This document shows, piece by piece, positions 45,466 through 56,885 of a stretch of DNA of 64,000 nucleotides. Position 1 is the stretch's first letter. The number at the start of each line of letters is the position of its first letter. A program made the translations under genes and the position numbers. A model generated the notes under the pieces. That model had not been told where the DNA came from. It saw only the letters and a list, made by a program, of their open reading frames with translations, and searched no databases. This DNA comes from Nannochloropsis salina CCMP1776 (Eukaryota > Sar > Eustigmatophyceae > Eustigmatales > Monodopsidaceae), in contig SDOX01000008.1 of assembly GCA_004565275.1 (NCBI GenBank), forward strand, positions 93,327 to 157,326, given 5' to 3'.

Positions 45466-48400
45466 GACAGAAAAAAACGAAATGGGGGGTTTCAAAAATC
45501 AGTAAGGCAGAGCAGTAAAGGCAGCGGGTGCTCTGTAGATTCATTTTTGAGTATGTGTAGAAGAGATATGTGTAAAAATAGCGACCTTGACCGACAAAGG
45601 CACAAGAAGACGAAAATGAGATACCGCGTTGCTTTCAATGTATTCTTCTGTCTCTCAACGCCTCTTTCAACCAATAAATGTCCACATGTCAGGTAGATAA
45701 TGTAGAAAAGCTGATAAAAATATGAAATCATGTCCGAAAGAGTGGACAGACTTGCTACTATTTTCAAAAGAAATCTTATATCCGATCCACGTTTGCGAAT
45801 ACTTTTGGATGAGAACAGATCAACAGATGAACAGGAGTCTACTTCTTTAAGTTGAGAAGGAAATTTTGTCTCGTAACCCGTCTTATGTTCGGAATGAGAG
45901 AAAGGAATGGAAATTATAATAACAAGCTTTCAATCTCGTTCCTTAATCTACATCCTTTCTTTCCACACTCTGCCCCCTCTCCTTGATGAAACAATTTGCA
46001 GACCAGGACCAGAAGTACATCTGTGAATCTTTTATGGCCAAAAATGGCTCATTTGGTATAAATTTTCTTCGCTGACTCCTTGATCGAATGCGACGACTCG
46101 GTTAGTCTCCCCACGCCTCAAATCGATGACGTATCCCGATGTGAACTGAATTGTCATCCCTTGCAAATGTGAACAGTTCTTGTATTTTCATCAATTTTGT
46201 ATTACCACCATGTTTTACAGCTTTGGCCCAAAAGACGCCAGGTTGCCCCGGGAGCCGAGATGTACCTTTTATTTTGTCAAGTGTTGCTTCGACACGCACC
46301 ATGTACACCCGCAGTGTCTGGGAAGGTCTCGTAAATAAAGCTTGCGTACTGCCAGCTCGCGGAGGTGTTATTTATTCTGGGCCCACATGCAAAGGTGTAA
46401 AAGGGCACAAGATCCAAGTTCATTGCCCAGCGCATCCATACGTAATCTCCGAAACGATTTAATCCAGAAGCATTCGTAAGTCTTTGCCTCCTGCAGGAAG
46501 GAGATTTTTCTTGATATTCAGCACTAGTAGTGAGATGTAGCAAAGGTCTTGTCCTGTAGGACGCACAAGCGAATAGCACTAGAACAGTAATGCAGATTTT
46601 GTGTATACCCTTCCAATCCTGAAAATGCGCCGCGACTAAACAAAGGACAGAACCGCTACGATGTTCCACAACTCGGCGACAACGTACCATGGTTGAACAA
46701 AATAAGCGTTAGGGGGCTTTTTGTGTGCGAGCAGCAGTGAATTTCGAAGGATGAAGAAGACTTGAATAGAGCTGGTTTGGTACCTTATTTTCACCATTCA
46801 ACACGGCGCTTTTTCATTTATTACGACGCAGATCAACCAAGTCACCACATTTCCGTCACAGTGCTCCTCTCGCCAAGGCGCCGTCGCCAACTAGTAATAT
46901 AATTTTGAGCCCGCGGCAGTCGCACTCCGCGACGTCACGGGTTTCGGAGCTCTCCAGGTAACAGAGCCAGGGACTAGAATGTCCCTCGATGTGCAAGCGA
47001 TGCTTTTCAGTGTCATCAATAGACTTTTCGTCTCGATCTTGGATTCCTTGACACTTTTTTCGCTCGGATGTGCGGTGAGTGACAGCTGAAAATGTAGCAA
47101 AAGCGATGAATAAAAAACGTAGCCTTTCCTGGCGGCAGCTGTCCTAGACTTCTTCGATCGTGTCCCAACCATTGCTCTAGACTTAAACGACAATGTCAAT
47201 CATAATGAAACAACAAGAATGTTCCCCCAGGATCGCCATTGAACCTTCTGAAGCTAAAGACATGTATCTTGTATAGTTCGGGTGTCTGAATTTGCACAAC
47301 ACGCACTTGCTCTGCTCACTACATGTTTATGGCGATAGAGAGAATAAAGTGATTTTACAATATGGTTTCATCGTTATCAAACAAAGTAAAAAATAGCACA
47401 ACGAGAAAGAAGATTTGTAGGAGAAAGTATAGTCTGAAAAATTACGGATGAAAGAAGCAGGATGGGGAGTCGATGCTCATATGGCAAACATACCTCTTGA
47501 TCACTCAGCAGCCGTAGAGTATCTTACAGCTATTGGCAGTATACGAGCCGTTGCCGGGAGGTGAACTTTTTTGCCATTGACCGTGTTGAATTGTCTTAGA
47601 AACGGGTCAATGGGCTGCGCGGAAAGTCAGAAAAAATGTTCCCTCTCAATATTTTTCGCACAAATGTTTTTTTATGTCTTGACAAGCTGTTAACTGAAAG
47701 CTGAATACCTGTTCTCTTTTTATGCAAGCAAATAATGCATCTTGCTCTGCGTTGTGGCTGTCCGGCACGACCAAAGAAAAACATAGATCCATTGAGACTT
47801 GGCACGATATCCATCCGATTGTCAGCATTTGTTTGATTTTCCATTAACACAAAGTGGCCCGTTACATGCTCCTCTCTGATCATTAGTAATGCAGCCATTT
47901 TCTTGCCTTAAGAAATCTTAAGAGTAGAACGTACAACATTTTGTGATTGTTCGCCTCCTGGCGCAGACGCTGACCCACACGGTGATCAACCTTATAAGAT
48001 TGTCAATGCCCTTGACAAAGCTTGTATCGCCATTTATGTCGCACTTCAATGCATCATTTCTGTGACGACCTATCCCGCTGTCTGTGTGACGTGGCAAAGG
48101 TCCGCTGCCCTGCAAACCTGAGGACCTTGCCGAGGATGAGGAGTTCATGGAAGTGCATCGTTTCCGACTGGCCTGGCTTTCCTCATGATAAATTCCGTCA
48201 TTCCAGGAAATCCCGTCCAAAATTTCATTTGGAACCTGAAATTAAGAAAAATTGCCGACTACATGAAAAGAGAGCGATCAGCAAGAATCGCACTCATATG
48301 TGTTGGGCTCCGCTTGAGTCTTCCCACAACCAGAGAATTAACTGTGCCACACGGTGTGCTTAATGAGTTTAAGTGTTTTGTTTACCTTGAATGTTTATTA

Positions 48401-48639
48401 GGGTTAACTGACGCGCTTTACTTGCAATGTTGATGCCAAATAATGACAAGCAAGTGCCATATCATCAATATTCTAGAACATCTATCTAGATAGATGGATG
48501 CTATTCGAGTGCACTCGGTTTCAATACCAACATTGAGCGTCATGTCCTCCATTTTTGTTACTTCGGGCAATCGTCATTTTCATGCTACGCTTGGAGAAAT
48601 GAAAACACAGTCGTATCCCTAGATTGGCTGTGTCAGCGC
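45466..48639. other. Gene-poor stretch of 3.2 kb
   Basis: AT-richer DNA between two convergent genes. Minus-strand frames at 46690-46277 and 46308-46102 (VRVEATLDKIKGTSRLPGQP, FWAKAVKHGGN) have coding-like composition and may be exons of a small gene ending at 46102, possibly starting near 47160 (MVGTRSKKSR). I could not join them with good splice sites and recognise no family. No repeat, tRNA or rRNA is seen. Confidence 0.3.
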
Positions 48640-51435
48640 CTAATACGCATCTTCATCATCAGAATCTGCCACGTCCCCGTACCTCCACATCCCGATCCGG
48701 CCCCTCCGCGCAAGTTCTTGCGCCTCTTTCATTTCTTCCACCAGATTTACCGCCGAAGATTTGCCAAGTTTTGAAATTACTCCATCTGCTTGCTTGGAGA
48801 GTCGTGCTAGTCCCTCCTCTACCATCAAATGATTGAGTGTTTTCATCGAAGTTGCGGGAGAGGAGTTCTCTCCTTCCTCCTGCAAGGAGACCAAGAGCGT
48901 TCCCCTTTCCAGTCCGAACACTCGAGCCCGGAGTACCTTCCCGTAGGCCAAGCGACTGAAGGCCACGGCCGCTTCTTGCCCGAAGTCATCTTTGAGATCT
49001 GGCGCCCGGAGGAAGGCTAGCTTCGCTCTCTTTGCCTGTGCAGGCATGGCTGTGAAAGAAGCGTCGAGGGTGCGTACTTGCGACCTCCCCACTATAGCCT
49101 TGTTTCCATAGTCAATGAACGAGACCATAAAACCCCCTCCATTACTCATGGATAATTTGTCTTCCACACGTGCACGGTACCACAAGGGTCCGCTTCCATC
49201 ATCGAAAAGCGCAGCCACGATGTTGCCCTTACGAGGTTCAAAGGCTATTGCATTTTCACTTCTACCTTCAGCTTCCAGTGCCTTCATTTTCTCAATAACT
49301 CTCGCCAAAACTTCCGTATTGCTGGCCTCCTGGTAGTAGAAGTGAACTCCATCGACGATCTCACTGACACTGACCTCCACCGGCTCCTCGCTCTGTGCGA
49401 CCGTCACTTCCTCCTCTTCCTCAACCTCCTCCACCGGCACTGACCATATGCCTCGTCTGGCAGCTTTCGCTACTACCTGCGCCTCGTGTAGAGCGTGGAC
49501 AAATGCCGCGGGCAAAGAAGTCGTTCCCCTTTCATCCACTCTGGCCAAACCCAGCTTGACTAGTTCGAGGCCGAAAGGCAAACGTTCTCCTCCACCCGTT
49601 AAGACCGATACACTACCTAGAGCCACACCATTTTTATCCATGTCTGCAAAGGACACTTCGATTGTGCGCTGGTGCAGATGCTGACGTGCGTGAGTCTTGG
49701 CATCTTCCCCAAAGGGATCGCCGGCGCGAGCGTTCTTGTCTCCGGGCACGGCACTTCCACGAGGAGGGTTAGGGGTCCGAAGAGAAGTCAATGCCATCAT
49801 CACGCTGCAATTTTCAGAGGGTATGTAGACTTTGAATCGTGATCCCGAAAAAACGTATTCCACCACGGCGCGCACAGATGCCTCCCGCTGCAAGTGCGGC
49901 AGATAAGAGCGAGCCTTTTTAGAGTCCAAGCTCAAATCAGTCACGCGGGGGGGAAGGGGCGCAGGTCCTCCCGAAAACATTCCCTTTTTCCCCGCTTTAG
50001 CCGCCGTTTCCGCAAAGAGCAGGTCATCATAATTCTCGGCCCGTCCTTCGTCTCGGTGCCGTGTCACAACAGCCAACCCCTCCTTGACAAGCATCTCCGC
50101 CACACTCCTTCTTTTAGCTCCCTTTCCAATGACGACCGAGGCATAAGACCGCTTTTCCTTTCTTTCTCCAACGGCGATCTCCCTTTCATACTCTACCGTT
50201 ACTACCACGCTCCTTCCAATTACCTTCTCCCGCAGAAATTCCTTCGCTTCGGCTGCCCAAGGTTCCCCCCTCTCTCCTTTTTTGGCGTTACCTTGACGCG
50301 GAGCCCGAAGCGAGGCAAGAGAGACCTTCCGCTCCTCTCCGGCCTCCTTTCCGGTTTCTACCTTGACTACAAGCAAGTCCCCACCTACAACCTCGATCAC
50401 GGTGCCCACGAACTCTTTCGAGCCTGTTACGGTCGGGGGGACATATCCTTTCCAAATCCTCAGCTGGGCAGCTTTGGCCTGTCGTTCCGCTAAGCGATAT
50501 TGCAAGACATTTTCACGCGACGCGAAGTCAATAGAAAATTCCACAATACGCGCCAGGCCTGCCTTCAGGAGCTCAACGGAGATGTTCCCTTTGGGATGCA
50601 AGATTGTGCCATACAGCGTTCCATACTTGTCTACCCCGCCCACCACTACGTCCACGTCTCGATGCAAGAGGCGAGTTTCCGTAAAGTTCCTCGACTCTAA
50701 AGCGTAAGGCTCGGGCTTGGACGCTGTGCCTGCAGCGACTGTTGTTGCACCGGCTCCACCATCTCCAGCCGCGGAGGCTGTTTTTGGAGGGAAATTGACG
50801 CGAGGGGCTGCAATCCCGGCTAGGGAGAGATTCACATAAATATGACTATCTAGAACCAATGCGCGAAACGCGCCACCGTCGCGTACATATTCAATTGTCA
50901 TCCGGGTGGGCTTGCCCTTGATGCGTTGCAGGATAGCCTCTGTGTCGACCCCCGGGCCCCACTGAACTCCTTCCCTAGTTGCCCCTTCCTCTGCTTCTCC
51001 GGCATGCAAACCCTTCTTTTCAGCAAGTGCCTCAGCCTCAAGTCGCACCAGCTCCTCCAACTCGGGACTAGCCTCGCTTTCGTTTCCTGTTCGAGGAAGG
51101 CGTACACGGGCCCACCCCTCCTTCACCACTGTGCGATTTAAACTTTCTCCATTTAAAGTGATGGTGCCGAACTCCCGATTGTTTAACATAGGCACGGTAT
51201 AATCGACCTTAAAGGATACCTGAAAGCCCACGCAGTGGCGGCGCAAGAACTCCCGCGCGGCCCACCCCCATGGCTCCTCCTGGGCCATCCCCGTCGGGCC
51301 TCGTGCCACACGCGGCGCCATCAGTGAAGATAAAGACATCTGCCTTTCGGGGGGCGGCCCGCCTGTAGAACGGCCTTGTAAAATGAGGGTATCTCCGCTT
51401 ACTACGGCTTTGACAGTCGCACTTCCTTCAGCCAT
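48640..51435 (-). CDS. SND1: Tudor staphylococcal-nuclease protein (Tudor-SN/SND1/p100)
   Basis: Intronless, 931 codons from the ATG at 51435. It has four tandem staphylococcal-nuclease-like domains: the first has VKAVVSGDTLIL and EEPWGWAAREFLRRH, the second MTIEYVRDGGAFRALVL, the third EFVGTVIEVVGGDLLVVKV, the fourth VVEYVFSGSRFKVYIPSE. A Tudor domain follows (GSGPLWYRARVED, VSFIDYGNKAIV, about residues 720-790) inside a fifth partial nuclease fold. This is the canonical order and about the usual length (about 910). Tudor-SN works in RNA stability, splicing, stress granules and RNA-silencing complexes; the Tudor aromatic cage binds dimethyl-arginine. The lack of introns contrasts with the neighbours and may reflect retroposition or intron loss, but the gene looks intact. 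Confidence 0.96.
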   Translation of the reverse strand: MAEGSATVKAVVSGDTLILQGRSTGGPPPERQMSLSSLMAPRVARGPTGMAQEEPWGWAAREFLRRHCVGFQVSFKVDYTVPMLNNREFGTITLNGESLNRTVVKEGWARVRLPRTGNESEASPELEELVRLEAEALAEKKGLHAGEAEEGATREGVQWGPGVDTEAILQRIKGKPTRMTIEYVRDGGAFRALVLDSHIYVNLSLAGIAAPRVNFPPKTASAAGDGGAGATTVAAGTASKPEPYALESRNFTETRLLHRDVDVVVGGVDKYGTLYGTILHPKGNISVELLKAGLARIVEFSIDFASRENVLQYRLAERQAKAAQLRIWKGYVPPTVTGSKEFVGTVIEVVGGDLLVVKVETGKEAGEERKVSLASLRAPRQGNAKKGERGEPWAAEAKEFLREKVIGRSVVVTVEYEREIAVGERKEKRSYASVVIGKGAKRRSVAEMLVKEGLAVVTRHRDEGRAENYDDLLFAETAAKAGKKGMFSGGPAPLPPRVTDLSLDSKKARSYLPHLQREASVRAVVEYVFSGSRFKVYIPSENCSVMMALTSLRTPNPPRGSAVPGDKNARAGDPFGEDAKTHARQHLHQRTIEVSFADMDKNGVALGSVSVLTGGGERLPFGLELVKLGLARVDERGTTSLPAAFVHALHEAQVVAKAARRGIWSVPVEEVEEEEEVTVAQSEEPVEVSVSEIVDGVHFYYQEASNTEVLARVIEKMKALEAEGRSENAIAFEPRKGNIVAALFDDGSGPLWYRARVEDKLSMSNGGGFMVSFIDYGNKAIVGRSQVRTLDASFTAMPAQAKRAKLAFLRAPDLKDDFGQEAAVAFSRLAYGKVLRARVFGLERGTLLVSLQEEGENSSPATSMKTLNHLMVEEGLARLSKQADGVISKLGKSSAVNLVEEMKEAQELARRGRIGMWRYGDVADSDDEDAY

Positions 51436-52106
51436 GTTATATTAAACTCGCGGAGCTTCACGTAAGGGGAGAAGAGTTTTCGTCGCCTGCGCATGAAGGA
51501 CACAGGGTATGAGTGTCGGTCACTTTTCTGAAAAGAAACATGAAAATGCAAGATTGAATAGAAATGACCGCAGATAAATCACCACTCCAGCCTTAGACGT
51601 ACTCAGTCCAAAAGGGTGACAAACTACATCCGAGACCACAAAGAAGTCTTAGAAGGACAACGCGTGTCGTCTCCCAGCTTGTCCACCATGTGCCTAACCA
51701 ACGCACCGATTTAAAATGGCGACTGGACTTGCGTGTCACGCTTTTCAGTGATGTGTGGCAACGAGACAAATCTCACCGCATGCGACTGCATACTTTACAA
51801 AAATGACCCGGATTGGGGCCTGGGGGTTCTCCCGACTCTTCTTCGCTCACCCGCTCGCGTTGATGCCGGCGATGCATCTGAGGTCGGAGTCCCAGCATGC
51901 CAGGAAACACTAACCACGAAGTGAGGGTGCACCACAGGGATCATTCGAAAAAGTGATTGATATAGAGGGCGGGGAATTTGCTACATCGTGCTGTAAGTGG
52001 GACCTTTTCCTGCGATCCGCTCCATCGTTTCGTGCTTTTGGGCTCAGCCTCACGGTCACTTAGACGTCGTCTTTTGGGCCCACAAGTGTGCCACTGTTCC
52101 TGAATC
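51436..52106. other. Divergent intergenic region
   Basis: 671 bp between the starts of Tudor-SN and the short-chain dehydrogenase gene. It probably holds both promoters; no other feature is seen. Confidence 0.4.
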
Positions 52107-53588
52107 ATGGCGCCAAATGATACGAAGATATGCTCATATCATTTTCTGAATGGATGGCATCTTGCGTCATTTAGGAAGCAAGATAACGCCTTACTTTATG
52201 AAATGACTTCCCCCCCTGCTTTCCTCAGGGCTCCTGAAGCAAGAACCATGGTGAGTGGCGGAGTCGGATCTAAGGAGAAGACTGTAAAGCCTCTAGGCTG
52301 GATATGGTTCACGGGGATTATGTTGGGCATAGCGGCGTGCCTTCCGTACGTGGTCGAATTTATGTGCTCGAAGGCATACGCGACGCATCGGCACGGTGTG
52401 GTGTTGGTAACGGATGCTACGTCGCCCGTGGGAAAAGCTACATGTCTTGCTTTAATGGAAGATGGTTATGCGGTACGATTGAGGGAATGATCACAGAGAT
52501 GTAAGGGTTGGATAATGGATCACTGCCGGGAAGGATTTTATGTGCATTGCAATCCTTGGCAGGATATTGCTCACTCTCAGGCTCTTGATGGGTTGTTGGG
52601 ACGACTAAATTGAGGTGAATATGGAAAAGAGTAGGCTCATTCAGAACTCACGGCCAGGTATATGGCGGAGTACGGAGTGCGTCAGACGAGCGCGTGGTCA
52701 CAGAGCTCGGCTCGAGGAAGCTTCTGCCCGTGGTGCTTGACATGCAGAACCCGGGCACCGTGGGAGCCGCGGTCGCCAAGGTAGGAGGGCTAATTGTGCG
52801 GAACGTCTATGTACTCAGCTTTACTTGGCTCATGTCCTGAGGCTGTCTCTGCGTCGGTAATTGGTACTCTCTTCCTCTTCTCTCTACTCTCTAACTTGCT
52901 CGCGACTTTCCCACCGGTGCAGGTCAAGTCGGAGCTTCAGGGACGACCGTTTACTGCACTTGTCAATACCATAGACGCTGGGGGCGCTATCAGCCCGATT
53001 GAGAGCCAAGACTTGTCATCTTTAAAGCGCCTTTTTGATATCAACACCTTTGGCACGCTAGCGGTGGTGCAAGCTTTCCTCCCTCTCATTCGCGAGCATG
53101 GCAGCCGTCTCGTGCTCATGTCCTCACTCTGTGCTCACCTGACATCGCCCTTATTCGGAGGCCTGTGTGCGAGCAAAGCTGCCCTCGAGTCCTTGGCGGA
53201 CGCCCTCAGAAGAGAGCTCGCCCACTACCGGATCTCGGTCTCGTCCATCGAACCGGCCGTGGCTTTCCCAGAGATGCCCGAGGGAGGGAAGGACATTGGG
53301 GCCAAGTCGGCAGCAGCGGTAGATCTAGACAGTAAAGTCTACGCCCACTTGTTTGCTGAAGACAAAGCACGGGCCCTGGTCTCTCCCAGTGCCAATGGAG
53401 GAGAGGGAAGACGCTCTGCGACAGCAGCTGTGGCGGAAGCTGTCGCGCAGGTCGTGATCCATGCGGTGTCAAGCACACACCCGAAGCTCCGTTATCCTGC
53501 CGGATACATAGGCCACCTTCCCGCGAGTGTGGCCGCCTTTATCTCGTGGGGCCTACCAGGGCGCATGCAAGATCTGCTCTTGGCATGA
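52107..53588 (+). CDS. Short-chain dehydrogenase/reductase-like protein lacking the catalytic Tyr
   Basis: Three exons (52107-52472, 52658-52780, 52923-53588) join in phase 0 and give 384 residues. An ATG at 52248, just past a good acceptor-like site, would give 337. A membrane segment (WIWFTGIMLGIAACLPYVV) precedes the Rossmann fold: VVLVTDATSPVGKATCLALM replaces the usual TGxxxGxG, and LVNTIDAGG stands where NNAG is normal. The serine is in LVLMSSLCAH. The YxxxK motif reads GGLCASKAALESLADALRRE, so the Lys is kept but the Tyr position is Leu. The overall pattern resembles retinol/17-beta-hydroxysteroid dehydrogenases (SDR9C group) tethered to the ER. With Tyr lost and the NADP-binding Gly motif altered, an ordinary dehydrogenase reaction is doubtful; a structural or binding role is possible. 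Confidence 0.82.
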
Positions 53589-54207
53589 GGAACCTGAGGA
53601 GAAGGGGAGGCTCGAGCGAGAGAAACCAACGAGGGCGTTTCAGCCGAATGAGACAGACAGAACAGGATCCGGGGGGAGAGGGAATGGGCACACAAGGAGA
53701 AGAGAAAACGTGGTGAGAAAAGCCAGGTTAGCTTCAGCTTCAAATCACCAGTTGCTTGTGCTATGAGTTGTGTCACGTGTTTTTATACAGACTGTTTAGG
53801 CTGAAAATGAGAGTTTAGCCTAGCGACGGGAAGCAAAAAATAGGATAACAGAACAATCAATGTGACATTGTCACCCACGTTGGGAAAATGCGGAAATGCA
53901 AGCACTATGCTTACTGCTTACAATGAGACGCTACCTTCCATATCGAACTCCTTCTTCTGTCAATTGCTGCTTGCCTAGAAGCCCTAGAGTGGCAAGAGGC
54001 GCGATTCAAGCTGAGGTTGTCTACCCTCCCCTCTTTATAATGATCCTACGTTGGGGCCAATTTCAGTAATAATTGATCCATTCTTACTTTATACAACAGC
54101 TTCCGTGTCGACCTTCGCTGCGATCCTTCTCTGCAAAAGACGTGCGCCAGGCGACCTCAATTATGTACAATGAGCACCTTTTCCGATTTTTATTTTTTCA
54201 TAATCCT
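53589..54207. other. Intergenic between convergent genes
   Basis: 619 bp between the 3' ends of the dehydrogenase-like and lipase genes. No feature is seen. Confidence 0.4.
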
Positions 54208-55617
54208 TCAAAGTGGAACGCCCAAATAATTAAAATGATCGTCGACCTTGAAGGCGAACAAGAAGGAATTGGAGCAGTAAAAGTCTTCACCAGTATCGTC
54301 ACAAAGCTGAGTGCGGGAGGGAAAGAGGTAGCGGATCGGCAAAACGGTACGATATTGGGGTATCAAATTTAAAAATAAAATAAAATTGGCACTCGACGGA
54401 GCGCAGTTGATGCACCTCTGTATGCCCCCTGCGCACATGCCGGGAGAAGGACGGAATGCATCTCACCCACGCCCGTCAGGACAAAGCTGCGTTGATTCTT
54501 ATCCCAAACCGACCCGTCCTACTTCCATACCTCATACTTCGTTTGCTCCTCGTTATAAAAAACCTCCGTCGGGGCATGCCAGAAGCCGAGCAGTATCGGA
54601 GGGACATGAGGAATAGGGTCCTGCGCATGCACAACGCGGTAGTAGCTCGTAGGAGCATCTTGACGTCTAGTTAGGCCCATGAAGTTCATGGCGAAGGCTT
54701 GATTGCCCACACGAGGTTGTCCTATTGTGTGAAGAAAGTTTTTATTTTCCGTGAAAGTGATTGCGGGTATGATACCTGAAGAGGCACGCGGCAATCTCTC
54801 TATTCGACAGGAAGGAAGTGATCTTATGCCACGGACCATATGTATAGAGGGCTTCTATTCGCACGGCATGATTGTCTTTGAGATCAGCAACTGCTAGCAT
54901 CGCCAGTGCTCCGCCTAACGAGTGTCCAGTGACCCAGAGGCTGGCACGAGGAAAGCGAGCCAGGGCATAGCTCAAGGATTCTAAAAAGGCGGGGGCGAGA
55001 GCCTGTTGCAGCGAGAGACGGCAAGTGCAAGTGACGAAGAGTTGACTTCCATAAATCCAGAGAGAAGCGGAAAAAGATAAAAGAAATATTGAATGGAAAG
55101 CACTCACACCTGCTCACCGCGGCTTTACCTGATAGTCGGCGTAGAAGCCGGTGTGCACTTGGCAACCAGCATCGGCACAGGGCGCGTAGCCTGTTAAGTC
55201 CCCATTCAAGTTGTTCGCCCAGGCCGCCAGGTCCCCTGGCTGCGTACCAGCGAAGACGAGTATGATCTTATTGATGTCAGAGTCGTGCACGACCAAGCCA
55301 GATATACCTGTTCCGTTCACTCCGCCGGAAAAACGGAATGCTTCGGCGTGACTATGCAGCTGACAAGAGTTGCAGGACCAGTTTCCGCAGCCCTCGAAAG
55401 AGCCACAGGAGTAAGCAGCAGCACAATATTCTGCCATGATCTTGGCAATCACCTCATCGTACGCGGCTATAGAGCAACTTGGAGTGTCTCCGTGCGTTGC
55501 AGTTCTTGGAGGAGGTTGACGAAATTCCACAGCGCATCCAGCGGCAAGCAGGGACAGCAGAAGAAATAGAAATGACGAATGAAGAGTGCGGATGCAGCTT
55601 AATACTCCACGTCGCAT
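54208..55617 (-). CDS. Secreted class-3 (fungal-type) lipase
   Basis: Four exons (55617-55129, 55002-54837, 54721-54531, 54306-54208) join in frame to 314 residues. It starts with a clear signal peptide (LHSSFLFLLLSLLAAGCAV). A Cys-rich N-terminal part (CGSFEGCGNWSC) is followed by IILVFAGTQPGDLAAWANNL, which carries the oxyanion region (here GTQ for GT[RS]). The nucleophile elbow is GHSLGGALAM (Ser near residue 188), then TYGQPRVGNQAF across an intron. The acid is in HAQDPIPHVPP, and the His in KVDDHFNYLGV. The last exon (ELCDDTGEDFYCSNS) is typical of the fungal lipase end and was only recovered by splicing. The full triad is present, so it likely hydrolyses triacylglycerol or polar lipid outside the cell or in the secretory path. 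The third donor (GTCCGT) is weak but frame-consistent. Confidence 0.92.
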
Positions 55618-55962
55618 GTTATTCCGGAAATCCAGGGAAAGCTGTGCATGAGTGGGGGAGAGTGCTGCCTCGTGAGTGCCGTGTATGTGTACGGGGCGAG
55701 ACGTCCGCGATGAGCGCGGCCCCACCAGCCGCTGACCGTCGACCTGACGCGGGCGGGGCAGGGAATATTACGACTTACTCAAACAATCGCGCCATTCAAA
55801 ACACAAATGACCCTTCTGGAGGCTTCAATCAACTCTTCACGGTCTCAGTACATGAGCATTTGCTTCGCGCCGTGCATTTTGCTTGCACCTGAACGGTACA
55901 ACCTCCCCGTCTGCTTAGCAGGTCTCCCTCGCCTTCTCACCTGCAAACGACTACACTTACAG
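55618..55962. promoter_or_regulatory. Shared divergent promoter region (lipase / FKBP)
   Basis: 345 bp separate the two start codons of head-to-head genes, so both promoters must lie here or within the 5' leaders. No clear TATA box or repeat motif was found; the call rests on geometry alone. Confidence 0.4.
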
Positions 55963-56885
55963 ATGCATCTACCCACTTTCTTGGTTGTAGTTGCTTCTTT
56001 AACGTCGACATCCAGCTTCATGATGACTCCGCTCAGTCGCCATGCGGCGGGTCACCTGGTTAAGGCTGCTGTTGCCTGCCGCCCCGGGATATCGCAGGTG
56101 AAGATACGTTATTAGTTTGTCATCGTGCGATACAACCAACGCGACTAGATTTCAAAGGTCGCGACATCCTAAATTTCAAACAGCACGATTCATTCTAACA
56201 CGTATATACTGATTAGATGGCCGTCAGGCGTGGCAGCCCGCAAATGAAGGAGCTGATCAACCGTCAGCAGCACCTGCGAAGAGCCACCCTCGGTAGCTTG
56301 CTGGGGGGATTTGCGCTTTTCGCATCAGGTGGTGGTGTCGCGCGTGCAGAGGATGGCTTTGAGACCACATCCTCCGGATTAAAATATAAGATTCTGAAGG
56401 AGGGGACAGGAGCAATCCCTGCGGCAGGCAAGTTGGTGGAGGAGGGAAGGTTTTCGTTGTCGTGTCGAGGCACTGACTGGGTATCGGCATGGAAATTGAG
56501 AGTCCACCTTGTGTGCGGGTCTGCATTTAGGTGAAGAAAAAATCTTGATGAGCCACTTTAGAATTAGGCAATTTAAGCGGTGATACTTTTCCCCGAACCT
56601 TTGACAGGCCAATCCGTGAAGGTGCACTACACAGGTTGGCTCGACGACTTCGAGAGCCCCAAGAAGTTTGACTCTTCCTACGACCGCGGAAAGCCTCTCT
56701 CCTTCCGTGCAGGTGTTGGACAAGTGATCGCAGGTTGGGATGAAGCATTACTGCAGATGAAAATTGGCGAGAAGCGGAACGTGATCATCCCCCCCGGGCT
56801 GGGGTATGGAGCGAGGGGAGCAGGGGGCGTGATCCCGCCCAACGCTACCTTGTACTTCACCATGGAGCTCAGAAGCATCGGTTAG
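55963..56885 (+). CDS. FKBP-type peptidyl-prolyl isomerase, predicted thylakoid lumen
   Basis: Three exons (55963-56097, 56217-56427, 56608-56885) give 207 residues. The first encodes a signal peptide ending near TSTSSFM, similar to the Phe-containing cleavage motif of heterokont plastid proteins. The second encodes a twin-Arg hydrophobic segment (HLRRATLGSLLGGFALFASG) ending in ARA before EDG, like a Tat thylakoid-transfer signal. The FKBP domain follows: TSSGLKYKILKEGTG, then GQSVKVHYTGWLDD, VIAGWDEALLQMKIGEKR, IPPGLGYGARG and IPPNATLYFTMEL. Active-site Tyr, Asp, Trp and the Ile-Pro loop are kept, so it should be active in folding lumenal proteins. The second intron starts with GC: CAG before GCAAGT gives the only in-frame join that yields the normal AGQSVKVHY sequence. 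Confidence 0.93.
56428..56607 (+). other. GC-AG intron in the FKBP gene
   Basis: The 180-bp intron opens GCAAGT after CAG and ends TTTGACAG. Exon 2 ends in phase 1 and exon 3 supplies the two missing bases (GC), producing Gly-Gln at exactly the conserved FKBP position. No GT donor nearby gives that phase together with a normal FKBP sequence. Confidence 0.8.

Noticed and set aside
46102-46690. Two overlapping minus-strand frames as one small gene
   Set aside because: No GT/GC donor and AG acceptor gave a frame-consistent join.
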